Below the pieces are notes generated by a model, which was not told the DNA's origin, ran no database searches, and was given only the letters and a program-made list of their open reading frames with translations. DNA of 64,000 bases from Defluviicoccus sp. (lineage in GTDB: Bacteria > Pseudomonadota > Alphaproteobacteria > MPNO01), in NCBI GenBank assembly GCA_022823775.1, contig JAJEHI010000158.1, positions 1 to 64,000 of the forward strand. Reading direction: 5' to 3'. Positions 29,918 to 38,805 of this stretch are shown one piece after another (within the stretch, counting starts at the first letter, position 1; each line of letters starts with the position of its first letter). Position numbers and translations under genes: made by a program.

Positions 29918-31092
29918 CGCCCGGCGCGCCGCGAACTGTGACGATCCTCGGCTCCACCGGATCCATCGGTTGCAGCACGATCGACCTGATCGGGCGGCAA
30001 CCGGACAGGTTCGACGTGATCGCACTGACCGCCAACACGAACGCCGAGCTTCTGGCGGACCAGGCCAAACGGCTCGGTGCCGGGTTTGCCGTCATCGCGG
30101 ACCCGTCCCGCTATCGCGCCCTGTCGGACGCGCTGAGCGGAACGGGAATCGAGTGCGCCGCCGGAGCCGAGGCTCTGGTCGAAGCGGCCGGTCGGCGGTC
30201 GGACTGGGCGATGGCGGGTATCGTCGGGGCCGCCGGGCTCGCGCCCACGCTCGCCGCCGTCAGCCGCGGCGCGATCGTCGGCCTGGCCAACAAGGAATGC
30301 CTGGTCTGCGCGGGTTCCCTGTTCATGCGCGAAGTAGAGGCAAGCGGAGCCACATTGCTCCCGGTCGATTCGGAGCACAACGCGATCTACCAGGTATTCG
30401 CCTCCGACGCGCCGGGCTCGATCGAGAAGATCGTGCTGACCGCTTCCGGCGGGCCGTTCCGGACCTGGCCGGTCGCGGACATCGCGCGAGCCACACCGGA
30501 CGAGGCGGTCGCGCATCCGAACTGGGACATGGGGGCGAAGATTTCGGTCGATTCGGCCACCATGATGAACAAAGGGCTGGAGCTGATCGAAGCGCACCAT
30601 TTGTTCGGCCTTCCCGCCGAGCGGATCGAGATCGTCGTGCACCCGCAGTCCATCGTCCATTCGATGGTCGCCTACGTCGACGGTTCGGTGCTCGCCCAGC
30701 TCGGCACGCCGGACATGCGCATTCCCATTTCATACGCTCTCGCATGGCCGAAACGGATGAAGACCCCAAGCGACCGGCTCGATCTCAGCGCCGTGGGCCG
30801 GCTCGACTTCGAAGAACCCGATCCGGTCCGGTTCCCCGCGCTTCGACTTGCGCGCGAAGCCCTGATCGCCGGGGGCGCCGCGCCGACCGTGCTCAATGCC
30901 GCCAACGAAGTCGCCGTGGAGCGCTTCCTTGACGGCCGCATCGGCTTTCTCGACATAGCGCGTATTGTGGAAGCGGTTCTCGAGGCGTTCTCGGGGACGG
31001 GCGTCGAGAGCCTTGAAGACGTGCGCGAAGCAGACCGGCGAGCGCGCGAGCGCGCCAGAGCGTTGATGGAGCCGGTGCCCGCGCGCGCCTAA
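29911..31092 (+). CDS. dxr: 1-deoxy-D-xylulose 5-phosphate reductoisomerase
   Basis: Second step of the MEP isoprenoid pathway, NADPH-dependent. The protein has 393 residues. The nucleotide site GSTGSIGCSTID is at 12-23. LANKECLVCAG lies near 124-134 and VDSEHNAIYQ near 149-158, with the metal-binding Asp and Glu, and HPNWDMGAKISVDSATMMNKGLE follows near 200. ATG at 29911 is the first plausible start and lies within the end of cdsA. Confidence 0.96.
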   Translation: MVTPGAPRTVTILGSTGSIGCSTIDLIGRQPDRFDVIALTANTNAELLADQAKRLGAGFAVIADPSRYRALSDALSGTGIECAAGAEALVEAAGRRSDWAMAGIVGAAGLAPTLAAVSRGAIVGLANKECLVCAGSLFMREVEASGATLLPVDSEHNAIYQVFASDAPGSIEKIVLTASGGPFRTWPVADIARATPDEAVAHPNWDMGAKISVDSATMMNKGLELIEAHHLFGLPAERIEIVVHPQSIVHSMVAYVDGSVLAQLGTPDMRIPISYALAWPKRMKTPSDRLDLSAVGRLDFEEPDPVRFPALRLAREALIAGGAAPTVLNAANEVAVERFLDGRIGFLDIARIVEAVLEAFSGTGVESLEDVREADRRARERARALMEPVPARA

Positions 31093-31116
31093 CGCCGCGC
31101 CGGCACCTCGATACGG

Positions 31117-32292
31117 ATGGACCTGTTGAGCAACGGCGTGGATATCGTCCTTCCTTTTCTGGGCTTTCTTCAGGACTACGTGATCCCCTTCCTGGTCGCG
31201 ATCACCGTTCTCGTGTTCGTGCATGAGATGGGCCACTACCTCGTCGCCCGCTGGTGCGGCGTGCGGGTGGAGGTGTTCTCGGTCGGCTTCGGCTCGGAGA
31301 TTTACGGCTGGACCGATTCGCGGGGAACGCGCTGGAAGCTCAGCTGGATACCGGTCGGCGGCTACGTGAAGATGTTCGGCGAAATGCTGCCGCCGCCGGC
31401 GGGGGAGGCCCAACGGGAGGCCGGATCGAACCCGGAAGACGACAGGGTTTCGTTCCATACCAAGTCCCTTTGGCGCCGCGCGGCCATCGTGTTCGCGGGG
31501 CCGCTCGCCAATTTCCTGTTCGCCGCGATCGTCCTCGCCGGCATCTTCGCGACCGTCGGCGAGCGCTCGACACCCGCCAACATCACCGCGGTAATCGACG
31601 GCAGCGCCGCCGCGCGCGCCGGAATCCAGCCCGGCGACGTCATCGTCCGCATCGACGGCACCGAAATCGAACGTTTCGAGCAGGTCGTCCGGATCGTCCG
31701 CATGTCGGCAGGCGTGCGGCTCCAGATCGAGGTGGAGCGGGACGGCAAGCCGGTGACGCTGTTCGCGGTGCCGGACACGGTCCGGCTCACCGACGGCCCC
31801 GCGAGGAACGGGCAGGTCGGTCGCCTCGGCGTGTCGCGAAGCGGGGGCGGGGTCCGCATCGTCCGTCACGATCCCGCGACCGCGGTGCTTCGCGGTTTCG
31901 GCGAAATGTTCCGCATGATCGGCGACATATTCCAGGCGCTCGGTCAGATGTTCGCCGGAACCCGGGACACGAGCGAACTCGGCGGTCCGCTCAGGATCGC
32001 ACAGATTTCGGGCGACGTGTGGCAGGCGGGTGCGGTCAGCATGCTGATCTTCCTCGCGGCGCTGTCGATCAATCTGGGTTTGATCAACCTGTTTCCCATC
32101 CCGATGCTGGATGGCGGACACCTGATGTTCTATGCGGTCGAAGCGGTGGCCGGACGGCCGCTCGGCGAACGCGCCCGGGAGTACGGCTACCGCATGGGAA
32201 TCGCCATGGTGCTCGGGCTTATGGTATTCGTGACCTGGAACGACCTGCTGCAGCTCCGGATCGTCGACTTCATCGTCGGCCTTGTGACCTAG
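31117..32292 (+). CDS. rseP: Site-2 zinc metalloprotease RseP
   Basis: Intramembrane protease that cuts anti-sigma factors and cleared signal peptides. The protein has 391 residues. The zinc site HEMGH is at 36-40 in the first helix, a PDZ domain follows (about 150-230), and the second active-site block NLFPIPMLDGGH is at about 325-336. Position between dxr and bamA is the usual one. Confidence 0.95.
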   Translation: MDLLSNGVDIVLPFLGFLQDYVIPFLVAITVLVFVHEMGHYLVARWCGVRVEVFSVGFGSEIYGWTDSRGTRWKLSWIPVGGYVKMFGEMLPPPAGEAQREAGSNPEDDRVSFHTKSLWRRAAIVFAGPLANFLFAAIVLAGIFATVGERSTPANITAVIDGSAAARAGIQPGDVIVRIDGTEIERFEQVVRIVRMSAGVRLQIEVERDGKPVTLFAVPDTVRLTDGPARNGQVGRLGVSRSGGGVRIVRHDPATAVLRGFGEMFRMIGDIFQALGQMFAGTRDTSELGGPLRIAQISGDVWQAGAVSMLIFLAALSINLGLINLFPIPMLDGGHLMFYAVEAVAGRPLGERAREYGYRMGIAMVLGLMVFVTWNDLLQLRIVDFIVGLVT

Positions 32293-32311
32293 GGAAAGTT
32301 CGAGGAAAGGC

Positions 32312-34603
32312 GTGCTTCGTTCGTTTCGTCGATTTACCGCGTCGGTTTGTGCGTTTGCAGCCGTCCTCGTCGTCCTGGCGGCGGCCGACGGTTCGCGCGC
32401 CCAGAACGCGGGCGGTCCGGTCGCCGAGATCCTCGTGGAGGGCGTCCAGCGGATCGAGGCCGAAACCGTCCGGTCGTATCTGACTTTCAGGGTCGGCGAT
32501 GCGGTCACCGACGCCGATCTCGACGACTCCCTGAAGCGCCTGTTCGAAACCGGTTTGTTCGCCGACGTGGTATTGCGCCGCGAGGAAAACCGGATCGTGG
32601 TCAAGATCGTCGAGAACCCGATCATCAACAGGATCGCGTTCGAGGGTAATCTTCGAATCGAGGACGATATCCTGCGCGACGAAATCACGCTGCGTCCCCG
32701 CGTGGTGTACACACGCTCGCGGGTGCAGAGCGACATGCTCCGGATCATCGAGATCTACCGGAGCACCGGACGTTTCGCGGCCCGTGTCGTACCGAAGGTC
32801 GTCCAGCTGCCCCAGAACCGCGTCAATCTGATCTTCGAGATCCACGAGGGAAGTCCCACCGACGTCCGGCGGATCACCTTTATCGGCAACACGAGATTCA
32901 GCGACGGCGAGTTGAGGGACGTCATCCAGACCAAGGAAACCGGCTTTTTTGCGTTCTTCAGCGGCGGCGACGTGTACGACCCCGATCGCCTCGCATTCGA
33001 CCGGGAATTATTGCGCCGCAAGTATCTCAATGCCGGCTATGCGGACTTCCGCGTGGTCTCCGCGGTCGCGGAACTGACGCCCGACAGGGACGCCTTCTTC
33101 ATCACCTTCACCGTGGAGGAAGGCAAGACCTACCGGTTCGGCAAGATCGGCGTGACCTCGGGGTTGCGGGACCTCGATGTCGCGGCGGTGGAGCAGGAAG
33201 TGGGGATAGAGGAGGGCGATCTCTACAGCGCCGGGGACGTGGAACGGACGGTAAGCGCCCTTACCGATGCCGCGGGACGTGCCGGCTACGCCTTCGTCGA
33301 CGTGAAATCGAAGATCGAGCGGGATCGAACGAAGCGCCTGATCGGCGTCACTTTCGAAATCCGGGAAGGACCGCGCGTCTTCGTCGAGAGACTGGACATC
33401 CGCGGCAACCTCCGGACCGAAGACAGGGTGATCCGCCGCGAGTTCCGGCTCGTCGAAGGCGATGTGTTCAACACCGACTTCGTCCGGCGCGCGAGGCGCA
33501 ATCTGCGCAATTTGGGTTTCTTCGAGGAAGTGGACATCGAGAATGTTCCCGGCTCCGCCCCCGATCAAACCGTGATCGAGACCACTGTCAAGGAGCGGGC
33601 GACGGGAGAAATCACCTTCGGCGCCGGCTATTCGACCGCGGTCGGAGGACTCGCGGAAATCGGGCTGCGCGAGCGCAACCTGATCGGTACGGGTCAGGAT
33701 CTGAGGGTGCGCGCGCAACTCGCTCAACGGGAACAGCAGATCGAGTTGAACTTCACCGAGCCCTATTTCCTCGACCGGAAGCTTGCCGCGGGGTTCGACA
33801 TCTTCACCACGGCACGAAACTATCAGAGGGAAAGTTCGTTCGATCAGGAAACCGTCGGTTTCGCTCTGCGCGCCGGTTACCCGCTCGCGGAAGACCTGGT
33901 CCAGCGTTGGCGTTATACGTTGCGCCGGGACGACATCACGGACGTTCCCTCCAACGCCGCGGCGGTCATCGCGCAGCAGGAAGGGGAGTCCATGATCTCC
34001 TCCATCAGCCACGCGATCGAATACGACACCCGGGACAGCCGGTTTTCGCCCCGGGAGGGCCTGCTCGCCAGTGTGGAACACGAAGCCGCGGGGCTGGGCG
34101 GTTCGGTACGGTTCCTCAAGACGGAAGCCAGGGGATCGATCTTCATTCCGTTGACCGATGACATCACAGGAAATGTCGGCCTGGGCGGCGGCTACGTGGA
34201 CGGACTCGGCGACGATGTCCGGGTTCTGGACCGGTTCCTCATCGGCTCCCGGGAATTGAGAGGATTCGCCGGCGCGGGCGCGAGTCCGCGCGACCGGGCG
34301 ACCGACGACGCGGTCGGCGGGAACTGGTATTACGCCGGGACGATCTCGGTGTCGTTTCCGGTGGGTTTGCCCAACGAGGCGGGCATGCGGGCGCGCACTT
34401 TCGTGGACTATGGAAGCACCGGCATCACGGATGACAGCGTTCCGGGCATTCTGGATCGCTCGAGTCTGCGGGCCTCCGCCGGGGTGGGGCTCACCTGGGC
34501 GTCCTTGATCGGGCCGATGAATATCGATCTGGGGTGGCCGATCCAGAAGGAAGATTACGACGACACGCAGCTTGTCCGGTTCAGCTTCGGTACCAGGTTC
34601 TAG
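32312..34603 (+). CDS. bamA: Outer membrane protein assembly factor BamA
   Basis: Central subunit of the complex that folds beta-barrel proteins into the outer membrane. The protein has 763 residues. It has a signal peptide (about 1-30, cut near SRAQNAGG), five POTRA repeats (about 35-415) and a C-terminal 16-strand barrel ending in FSFGTRF with terminal Phe. The barrel segment with RGFAGAG, the lid-loop motif, is at about residues 650-656. GTG start behind AGGAAAGG. It is intact, in contrast with the decayed lipid A genes nearby. Confidence 0.95.
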   Translation: MLRSFRRFTASVCAFAAVLVVLAAADGSRAQNAGGPVAEILVEGVQRIEAETVRSYLTFRVGDAVTDADLDDSLKRLFETGLFADVVLRREENRIVVKIVENPIINRIAFEGNLRIEDDILRDEITLRPRVVYTRSRVQSDMLRIIEIYRSTGRFAARVVPKVVQLPQNRVNLIFEIHEGSPTDVRRITFIGNTRFSDGELRDVIQTKETGFFAFFSGGDVYDPDRLAFDRELLRRKYLNAGYADFRVVSAVAELTPDRDAFFITFTVEEGKTYRFGKIGVTSGLRDLDVAAVEQEVGIEEGDLYSAGDVERTVSALTDAAGRAGYAFVDVKSKIERDRTKRLIGVTFEIREGPRVFVERLDIRGNLRTEDRVIRREFRLVEGDVFNTDFVRRARRNLRNLGFFEEVDIENVPGSAPDQTVIETTVKERATGEITFGAGYSTAVGGLAEIGLRERNLIGTGQDLRVRAQLAQREQQIELNFTEPYFLDRKLAAGFDIFTTARNYQRESSFDQETVGFALRAGYPLAEDLVQRWRYTLRRDDITDVPSNAAAVIAQQEGESMISSISHAIEYDTRDSRFSPREGLLASVEHEAAGLGGSVRFLKTEARGSIFIPLTDDITGNVGLGGGYVDGLGDDVRVLDRFLIGSRELRGFAGAGASPRDRATDDAVGGNWYYAGTISVSFPVGLPNEAGMRARTFVDYGSTGITDDSVPGILDRSSLRASAGVGLTWASLIGPMNIDLGWPIQKEDYDDTQLVRFSFGTRF

Positions 34604-34610
34604 CGCCGTC

Positions 34611-35213
34611 ATGCGGTCGAGGAACATATTTCGGCGTTTCGCCCTCCTTCCCGCGATCGCGGTCGGCGTCTTGTCTGTCGGAGCGTCGTCGCCCGCGACG
34701 GCGCAGGACAAATCTCCGTCCATCGGCATCGTCGACGTGCAGAAAGTCCTGCGCGAATCGCAGGCTTCCAAGACCCTGCGCCCGCAGATCGAGAAGCTGA
34801 GAAAAAATTACCAGACCTCCGTCCGGAAGCGCGAGGCGGAGTTGCGCAAGGCAAGCCAGGAATTGCAGCGCCAGCGCGCCATCCTGTCGCCCCAGGCATT
34901 TGCCAAGAGGAGAAATGCCTACGAGCAGAGCGCGCGTAAGGCCCAGGTGGACTTTCAGCAACGAAAGCGACAACTCGACAATGCCTACGGAAAGGCGATG
35001 AGGACCATCCAACAGTCGTTGGTGGTCGCGGCCGCGAAGATCGCGGAGGAACGCAAATTCGACATCGTCCTGCCGAAATCCCTCGTCTTGCTCGCGGATC
35101 AGAAACTCGACATAACCGGTGAGGTCCTCCGTCGGATCGACAAAAGCCTGCCATCGGTGAAGCTGGAGCCGACCGAACCGACGGAGAGCAAGACGCCGAA
35201 GTCGACCAACTGA
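34611..35213 (+). CDS. skp: Periplasmic chaperone Skp/OmpH
   Basis: Holds unfolded outer-membrane proteins in the periplasm. The protein has 200 residues with a signal peptide ending near ATA-QD (about 31), then a short beta region ([14 protein letters not shown]) and a long charged coiled coil (about 55-140) that forms the tentacles. ATG at 34611 is chosen since it starts right before the Arg-rich signal peptide and 7 bases after bamA. lpxD starts 2 bases after its stop. Confidence 0.92.
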   Translation: MRSRNIFRRFALLPAIAVGVLSVGASSPATAQDKSPSIGIVDVQKVLRESQASKTLRPQIEKLRKNYQTSVRKREAELRKASQELQRQRAILSPQAFAKRRNAYEQSARKAQVDFQQRKRQLDNAYGKAMRTIQQSLVVAAAKIAEERKFDIVLPKSLVLLADQKLDITGEVLRRIDKSLPSVKLEPTEPTESKTPKSTN

Positions 35214-35215
35214 GC

Positions 35216-36238
35216 ATGGCGGATCCCCGCTTTTTCCATCGTGTCGGTCCGTTTTCTCTCGGCGCGGTCGCGGAGCTCGCCGGCGCGACGCTCGGCGCCA
35301 ACGCCGATCCGGAACGCGAAGTGGCCGACGTGGCGCCGCTTCACGCCGCCGGGCCCGGCGACGTAAGTTTTTTCGAAAACCGGCGCTACGCGGACAGCCT
35401 TGGCGTCAGTACGGCGGGATCCTGCCTGATCCGGCCGTCCGATACGGGAAAAGCGCCACCCGGCATGGCGCTGCTGGTTACGGAAACGCCGTATCTCTCT
35501 TTCGCCCGCGTGAGCCGGGCCTTCTATCCGGTCCCCGCGGTCGATCCCGGGATCGCCCAGACGGCGGCGATCGACCCGACGGCCGAGATCGGTCCAGACT
35601 GCCGGATAGACAATTTCGCCGTGATCGAGGCGAACGTTTCGATCGGCGCGCGATGCCACATCGGTCCTCAGGCCGTGATCGGAAGAGGCGTCACGATAGG
35701 AGACGATGTGCGCATAGGGGCCGGATGCAGTCTCGGCCACTGCATCGTAGGCTCGCGGGTGCGCCTTTTCGCGGGCGTCCGGATCGGTGAGGACGGGTTC
35801 GGTTTCGCAACGGAAAGCGAGTCGGGTACGCATGTCGACATTCCGCAGATCGGCCGAGTCATCATCGAAGACGACGTAACGATCGGTGCCAATTCCACTA
35901 TCGACCGGGGCGCCGGTCCCGACACGGTTGTCGGCCAGGGGTCCAGAATTGATAATCTGGTCCAGATCGGGCACAATGCGGTCCTCGGACGTGGCTGCAT
36001 CATCGTCGCCCAGGCCGGCATTTCCGGAAGCGCCACACTTGGAGATTTCGCTGTTGTGGCCGCTCAGAGCGGGGTTGCCGGACATATCAGGATCGGCGTC
36101 GGCGGCAGGGTCGCCGCGAAGTCGGGCGCCATGCGCGATGTCGCTGACGGGGAAACCGTCGCGGGCGCGCCCGCGATACCGATCAAGCAATTCTTTCGCG
36201 GCATCGCCAGCTTGAAGCGGCTGTCGGAACGGGATTAA
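35216..36238 (+). CDS. lpxD: UDP-3-O-(3-hydroxyacyl)glucosamine N-acyltransferase
   Basis: Third step of lipid A synthesis, adding the N-linked hydroxyacyl chain. The protein has 340 residues. An N-terminal uridine-binding domain precedes a left-handed beta-helix made of hexapeptide repeats (about 110-310). The catalytic histidine segment [16 protein letters not shown] is at about 243-258. No lesions were seen and the length is normal, although lpxI and lpxB downstream are broken. Confidence 0.95.
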   Translation: MADPRFFHRVGPFSLGAVAELAGATLGANADPEREVADVAPLHAAGPGDVSFFENRRYADSLGVSTAGSCLIRPSDTGKAPPGMALLVTETPYLSFARVSRAFYPVPAVDPGIAQTAAIDPTAEIGPDCRIDNFAVIEANVSIGARCHIGPQAVIGRGVTIGDDVRIGAGCSLGHCIVGSRVRLFAGVRIGEDGFGFATESESGTHVDIPQIGRVIIEDDVTIGANSTIDRGAGPDTVVGQGSRIDNLVQIGHNAVLGRGCIIVAQAGISGSATLGDFAVVAAQSGVAGHIRIGVGGRVAAKSGAMRDVADGETVAGAPAIPIKQFFRGIASLKRLSERD

Positions 36239-36247
36239 CCGCTGGGC

Positions 36248-36715
36248 ATGGATACAGTAGAGGCCGAAGCCGTCATTACCGATATCGGAATCGAGCGGGT
36301 GATGGAGATGATCCCGCACCGTTATCCGTTCCTGATGATCGACCGTATACTGGAGCTCGTGCCCGACGTCCGGGCGACGGGGCTCAAGAACGTCTCGGTC
36401 AACGAAGCGCATTTCCAGGGCCATTTTCTGACCGACAAGGTCATGCCGGGAGTGCTGCTTATCGAAGCGATGGCGCAAACGGCGGCCGTACTGGTCGTCC
36501 ACACGCTCGGACCCGAATCGGAGGGCAAGCTGGTCTATTTCATGTCGGTCGACGGGGCGCGGTTCCGCAAACCTGTCGTGCCGGGCGATTCCGTGCGGGT
36601 CGAGGTAGAGAAGATTCATCGCCGGGCCAACGTCTGGAAGTTCAGCGGCAAGGCGGTCGTCGACGGGTCGGTGGTCGCGGAAGCCAAATATGCCGCGATG
36701 ATCCGGGACAGCTAG
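36248..36715 (+). CDS. fabZ: 3-hydroxyacyl-[acyl-carrier-protein] dehydratase FabZ
   Basis: Dehydrates hydroxyacyl-ACP in fatty acid elongation and competes with LpxA for the same substrate. The protein has 155 residues of the hot-dog fold. The active-site segment FQGHFLTDKVMPGVLLIEAMAQ at about 57-78 contains the catalytic His and Glu. It sits between lpxD and lpxA as usual. Confidence 0.96.
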   Translation: MDTVEAEAVITDIGIERVMEMIPHRYPFLMIDRILELVPDVRATGLKNVSVNEAHFQGHFLTDKVMPGVLLIEAMAQTAAVLVVHTLGPESEGKLVYFMSVDGARFRKPVVPGDSVRVEVEKIHRRANVWKFSGKAVVDGSVVAEAKYAAMIRDS

Positions 36716-36720
36716 CCCGA

Positions 36721-37521
36721 GTGGCGGAGGTTCACGCCACGGCGATCGTCGAATCGGAGGCCCGGTTGGGGCAAGGCGTCGTCGTCGGTCCTTACTGCAC
36801 CGTAGGTCCCGATGTCGTGCTGGAGGACGGTGTCGGACTGATCTCCCATGTCGTCGTCGCGGGACATACGACAATCGGCCCGCGCACGACGGTCTATCCC
36901 TTCGCGTCCATCGGCATGCCGCCGCAGGATCTCAAATACAAGGGCGAGCCGTCCCGCCTGGAAATAGGTGCCGACAACGTCATCCGCGAACATGCGACCA
37001 TGAACCCGGGGACGGAAGGCGGCGGAATGCTGACCCGGGTCGGCGATAACGGACTGTTCATGGTGGGTACGCATGTGGCCCACGACTGCATGGTCGGCAA
37101 CCATGTCGTCTTTGCCAACAACGCCTCACTCGCCGGGCACGTCGTGGTGGACGATTACGCGATCGTCGGCGGCCTCTCCGGGGTTCACCAGTTTTGCCGC
37201 ATCGGCGCGCATTCCATCATCGGAGCCATGTCGTCGGTGATGCAGGATGTCATCCCGTACGGTTCCGCCTCGGGCGATCGCGCCCGGCTCAACGGACTCA
37301 ATGTCGTGGGCCTCCGGCGGCGGAACTTCTCGCGCGCGGATATACAGGCGCTGCGGACGGCCTACCGTTTGTTGTTCGCGGACGAGGGCACGCTGTCGGA
37401 GCGTGTCGCCGATGTCGCGGAGATGTACTCCGACAACGCCGCGGTGATGGACATCGTGGCATTCATGGGCGCCGATTCCACCCGCGCGATATGCCAGCCC
37501 AGGGCGGGCAATGCCCCCTAG
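36721..37521 (+). CDS. lpxA: UDP-N-acetylglucosamine O-acyltransferase
   Basis: First step of lipid A synthesis. The protein has 266 residues, the usual length. Hexapeptide beta-helix repeats run to about residue 190. The catalytic His segment GTHVAHDCMVGNHVVFANN is at about 119-137, followed by the helical C-terminus. GTG start, 5 bases after fabZ. Its 3' end overlaps the old lpxI start by 11 bases. It appears functional. Confidence 0.95.
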   Translation: MAEVHATAIVESEARLGQGVVVGPYCTVGPDVVLEDGVGLISHVVVAGHTTIGPRTTVYPFASIGMPPQDLKYKGEPSRLEIGADNVIREHATMNPGTEGGGMLTRVGDNGLFMVGTHVAHDCMVGNHVVFANNASLAGHVVVDDYAIVGGLSGVHQFCRIGAHSIIGAMSSVMQDVIPYGSASGDRARLNGLNVVGLRRRNFSRADIQALRTAYRLLFADEGTLSERVADVAEMYSDNAAVMDIVAFMGADSTRAICQPRAGNAP

Positions 37522-38104
37522 GGTCGGCGTCGTCGCCGGCGCGGGCGACATGCCCGAACGGGTCATCGCGGCGTGCAGGGACTCCGGATGAAACCCCTAC
37601 GTCATCGGGCTGCGGGATCAGGCCGATCCGGCATCGTTCTCCCGCCCTCCCGACGCTTGGGTTCGACTCGGCCAGGCCGGAAAGGGGGTCGAACTCCTCA
37701 AGTCCGCCGGCGCGGAGGACCTGCGTGTGGTGGCGCCGGAAACCCTGGCCGCGTCGCTCGCGGCGGGCACGCTGGACATCGATCAGGGAGTCATCGTCCA
37801 AAAGGGGCGCGTGATCGGGGTCGAAGCCGCGGAAGGAACCGATGCGCTGATGGAGCGTTGCGCGCCGCTGCTCGCGGAGGGTGGCGGCGGCGGCGGCGTC
37901 CTCGCCGAGGCGCGCAGATCGGAACAGGACACCCGTGTCGATCTGCCGACGATCGGCCCGCGCACCGTGGCCAACGCGGCCCGTGCGGGGCTCGCCGGCA
38001 TCGCCGTCGGAGCGGGTCGCGCGCTGGACATCGATGCCGACACCGTGGCCCGGGAAGCGGATGCCGCTGGGCTCTTCGTCGTCGGTGTCGAGGAGTCCGA
38101 ATGA
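37511..38104 (+). pseudogene. lpxI: Decayed lpxI (UDP-2,3-diacylglucosamine pyrophosphatase)
   Basis: The frame opens MPPRVGVVAGAGDMPERVIAAC and is stopped by TGA at codon 27 (37589-37591), where relatives usually have a residue such as Arg after the Gly. The same frame then continues as recognisable LpxI: VIGLRDQADPASF, LDIDQGVIVQKGRVIGVEAAEGTDALMERC and VDLPTIGPRTVANAARAGLAGIAV, to TGA at 38102-38104. Only about 197 sense codons remain, whereas LpxI proteins are about 270-285. The missing ~80 codons lie between the SAGAEDL region (about 37710) and LDIDQG (about 37770). No in-frame restart would yield a whole protein. LpxI normally makes lipid X for LpxB. Confidence 0.85.
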
Positions 38105-38377
38105 CGCGCAGAGCGCGACCGTGCAGGCCAGCGCATCGCACCCGATCTTCCTTGTCGCGGGCGAACCCTCGGGAGACGAAATCGGCGGCAACCTGAAGGC
38201 GGCGTTGCGGCTCTTGCGGGATGCGGACGCACGCCGGGCACAGCGCGAGGCGGCCGTAACCGCGCTTGCCGCGCTTCGGCGGGTGGGAAAAAGCCGAGCG
38301 TCGGGGCGGCCGAAGTGGTACTGGTGGCGGTGCGCCGGAAGTCCGGCGCACGGAGCGAACGAGGAGGTTTCCGATGA
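38101..38377 (+). pseudogene. lpxB: Relic of lpxB (lipid A disaccharide synthase)
   Basis: About 277 bases remain of a gene of about 1.2 kb. The frame from GTG 38121 reads HPIFLVAGEPSGDEIGGNLKAALR, the LpxB N-terminus. It joins at about 38211 to LLRDADARRAQREAAVTALAAL, which matches an LpxB C-terminal helix. A further frame change near 38276-38292 is needed to read on as KKPSVGAAEVVLVAV to a TGA at 38375-38377. ATG 38101 overlaps the lpxI stop (ATGA) but needs one extra base at about 38106 to enter the N-terminal frame. The final TGA overlaps the gloA ATG (ATGA). The catalytic core is gone. Confidence 0.8.
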
Positions 38378-38793
38378 CCGATGCCGCGGACAAGTCGAGC
38401 TATCGTTTCCTGCATACCATGATCCGGGTGAGAGACCTTGAGAAGTCGCTCGACTTCTATACCCGTCACCTCGGCATGAACCTCCTCCGGCGGCGCGAGT
38501 TCCCCGACGGCCGTTTCACGCTGGCCTTCGTCGGCTATGGCGAGGAGACCGGTAACACGGTGATCGAACTGACCCACAACTGGGACCAGGAAAACGCCTA
38601 CGACCTCGGCTCGGCATTCGGCCATCTCGCCGTCGCGGTTCCGGATGTCTACAAGACCTGCGAGGCGCTGGAGAAGGAAGGGGTCGGCATTCCGAGGCCG
38701 CCGGGGCCCATGAAATTCGGCGGCAGCCAGACCCACATGGCGTTTATCGAAGACCCGGACGGCTACCGGATCGAGTTGATCCAGCGCTCCTGA
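38374..38793 (+). CDS. gloA: Lactoylglutathione lyase (glyoxalase I)
   Basis: Converts the methylglyoxal-glutathione adduct to S-lactoylglutathione. The protein has 139 residues of the VOC fold. HTMIRVRDLEKSLDFYTRHLGM at 14-35 begins the first half; metal ligands are expected at His14, Glu65 (VIELTHNW), His83 (FGHLAVAV) and the C-terminal Glu (YRIELIQ). The ribosome site GAGGAGG lies inside the old lpxB 3' end, which may explain why that fragment is retained. Only 12 bases separate its stop from the convergent gltA. Confidence 0.94.
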   Translation: MTDAADKSSYRFLHTMIRVRDLEKSLDFYTRHLGMNLLRRREFPDGRFTLAFVGYGEETGNTVIELTHNWDQENAYDLGSAFGHLAVAVPDVYKTCEALEKEGVGIPRPPGPMKFGGSQTHMAFIEDPDGYRIELIQRS

Positions 38794-38805
38794 GGGCCGC
38801 CGCCG

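Noticed and set aside
37589-37591. TGA in lpxI as selenocysteine or reassigned codon
   Set aside because: Many intact genes here (for example nuoM, dnaE, rpsB, tpiA, pdhA) end at TGA, so it is a normal stop. No selenocysteine insertion structure is apparent and LpxI has no known selenoprotein form. The gene also has a large deletion.
38101-38441. A novel small protein gene between lpxI and gloA
   Set aside because: Its two parts match the ends of LpxB in two frames, and the long open version runs into gloA. Decay explains it better.
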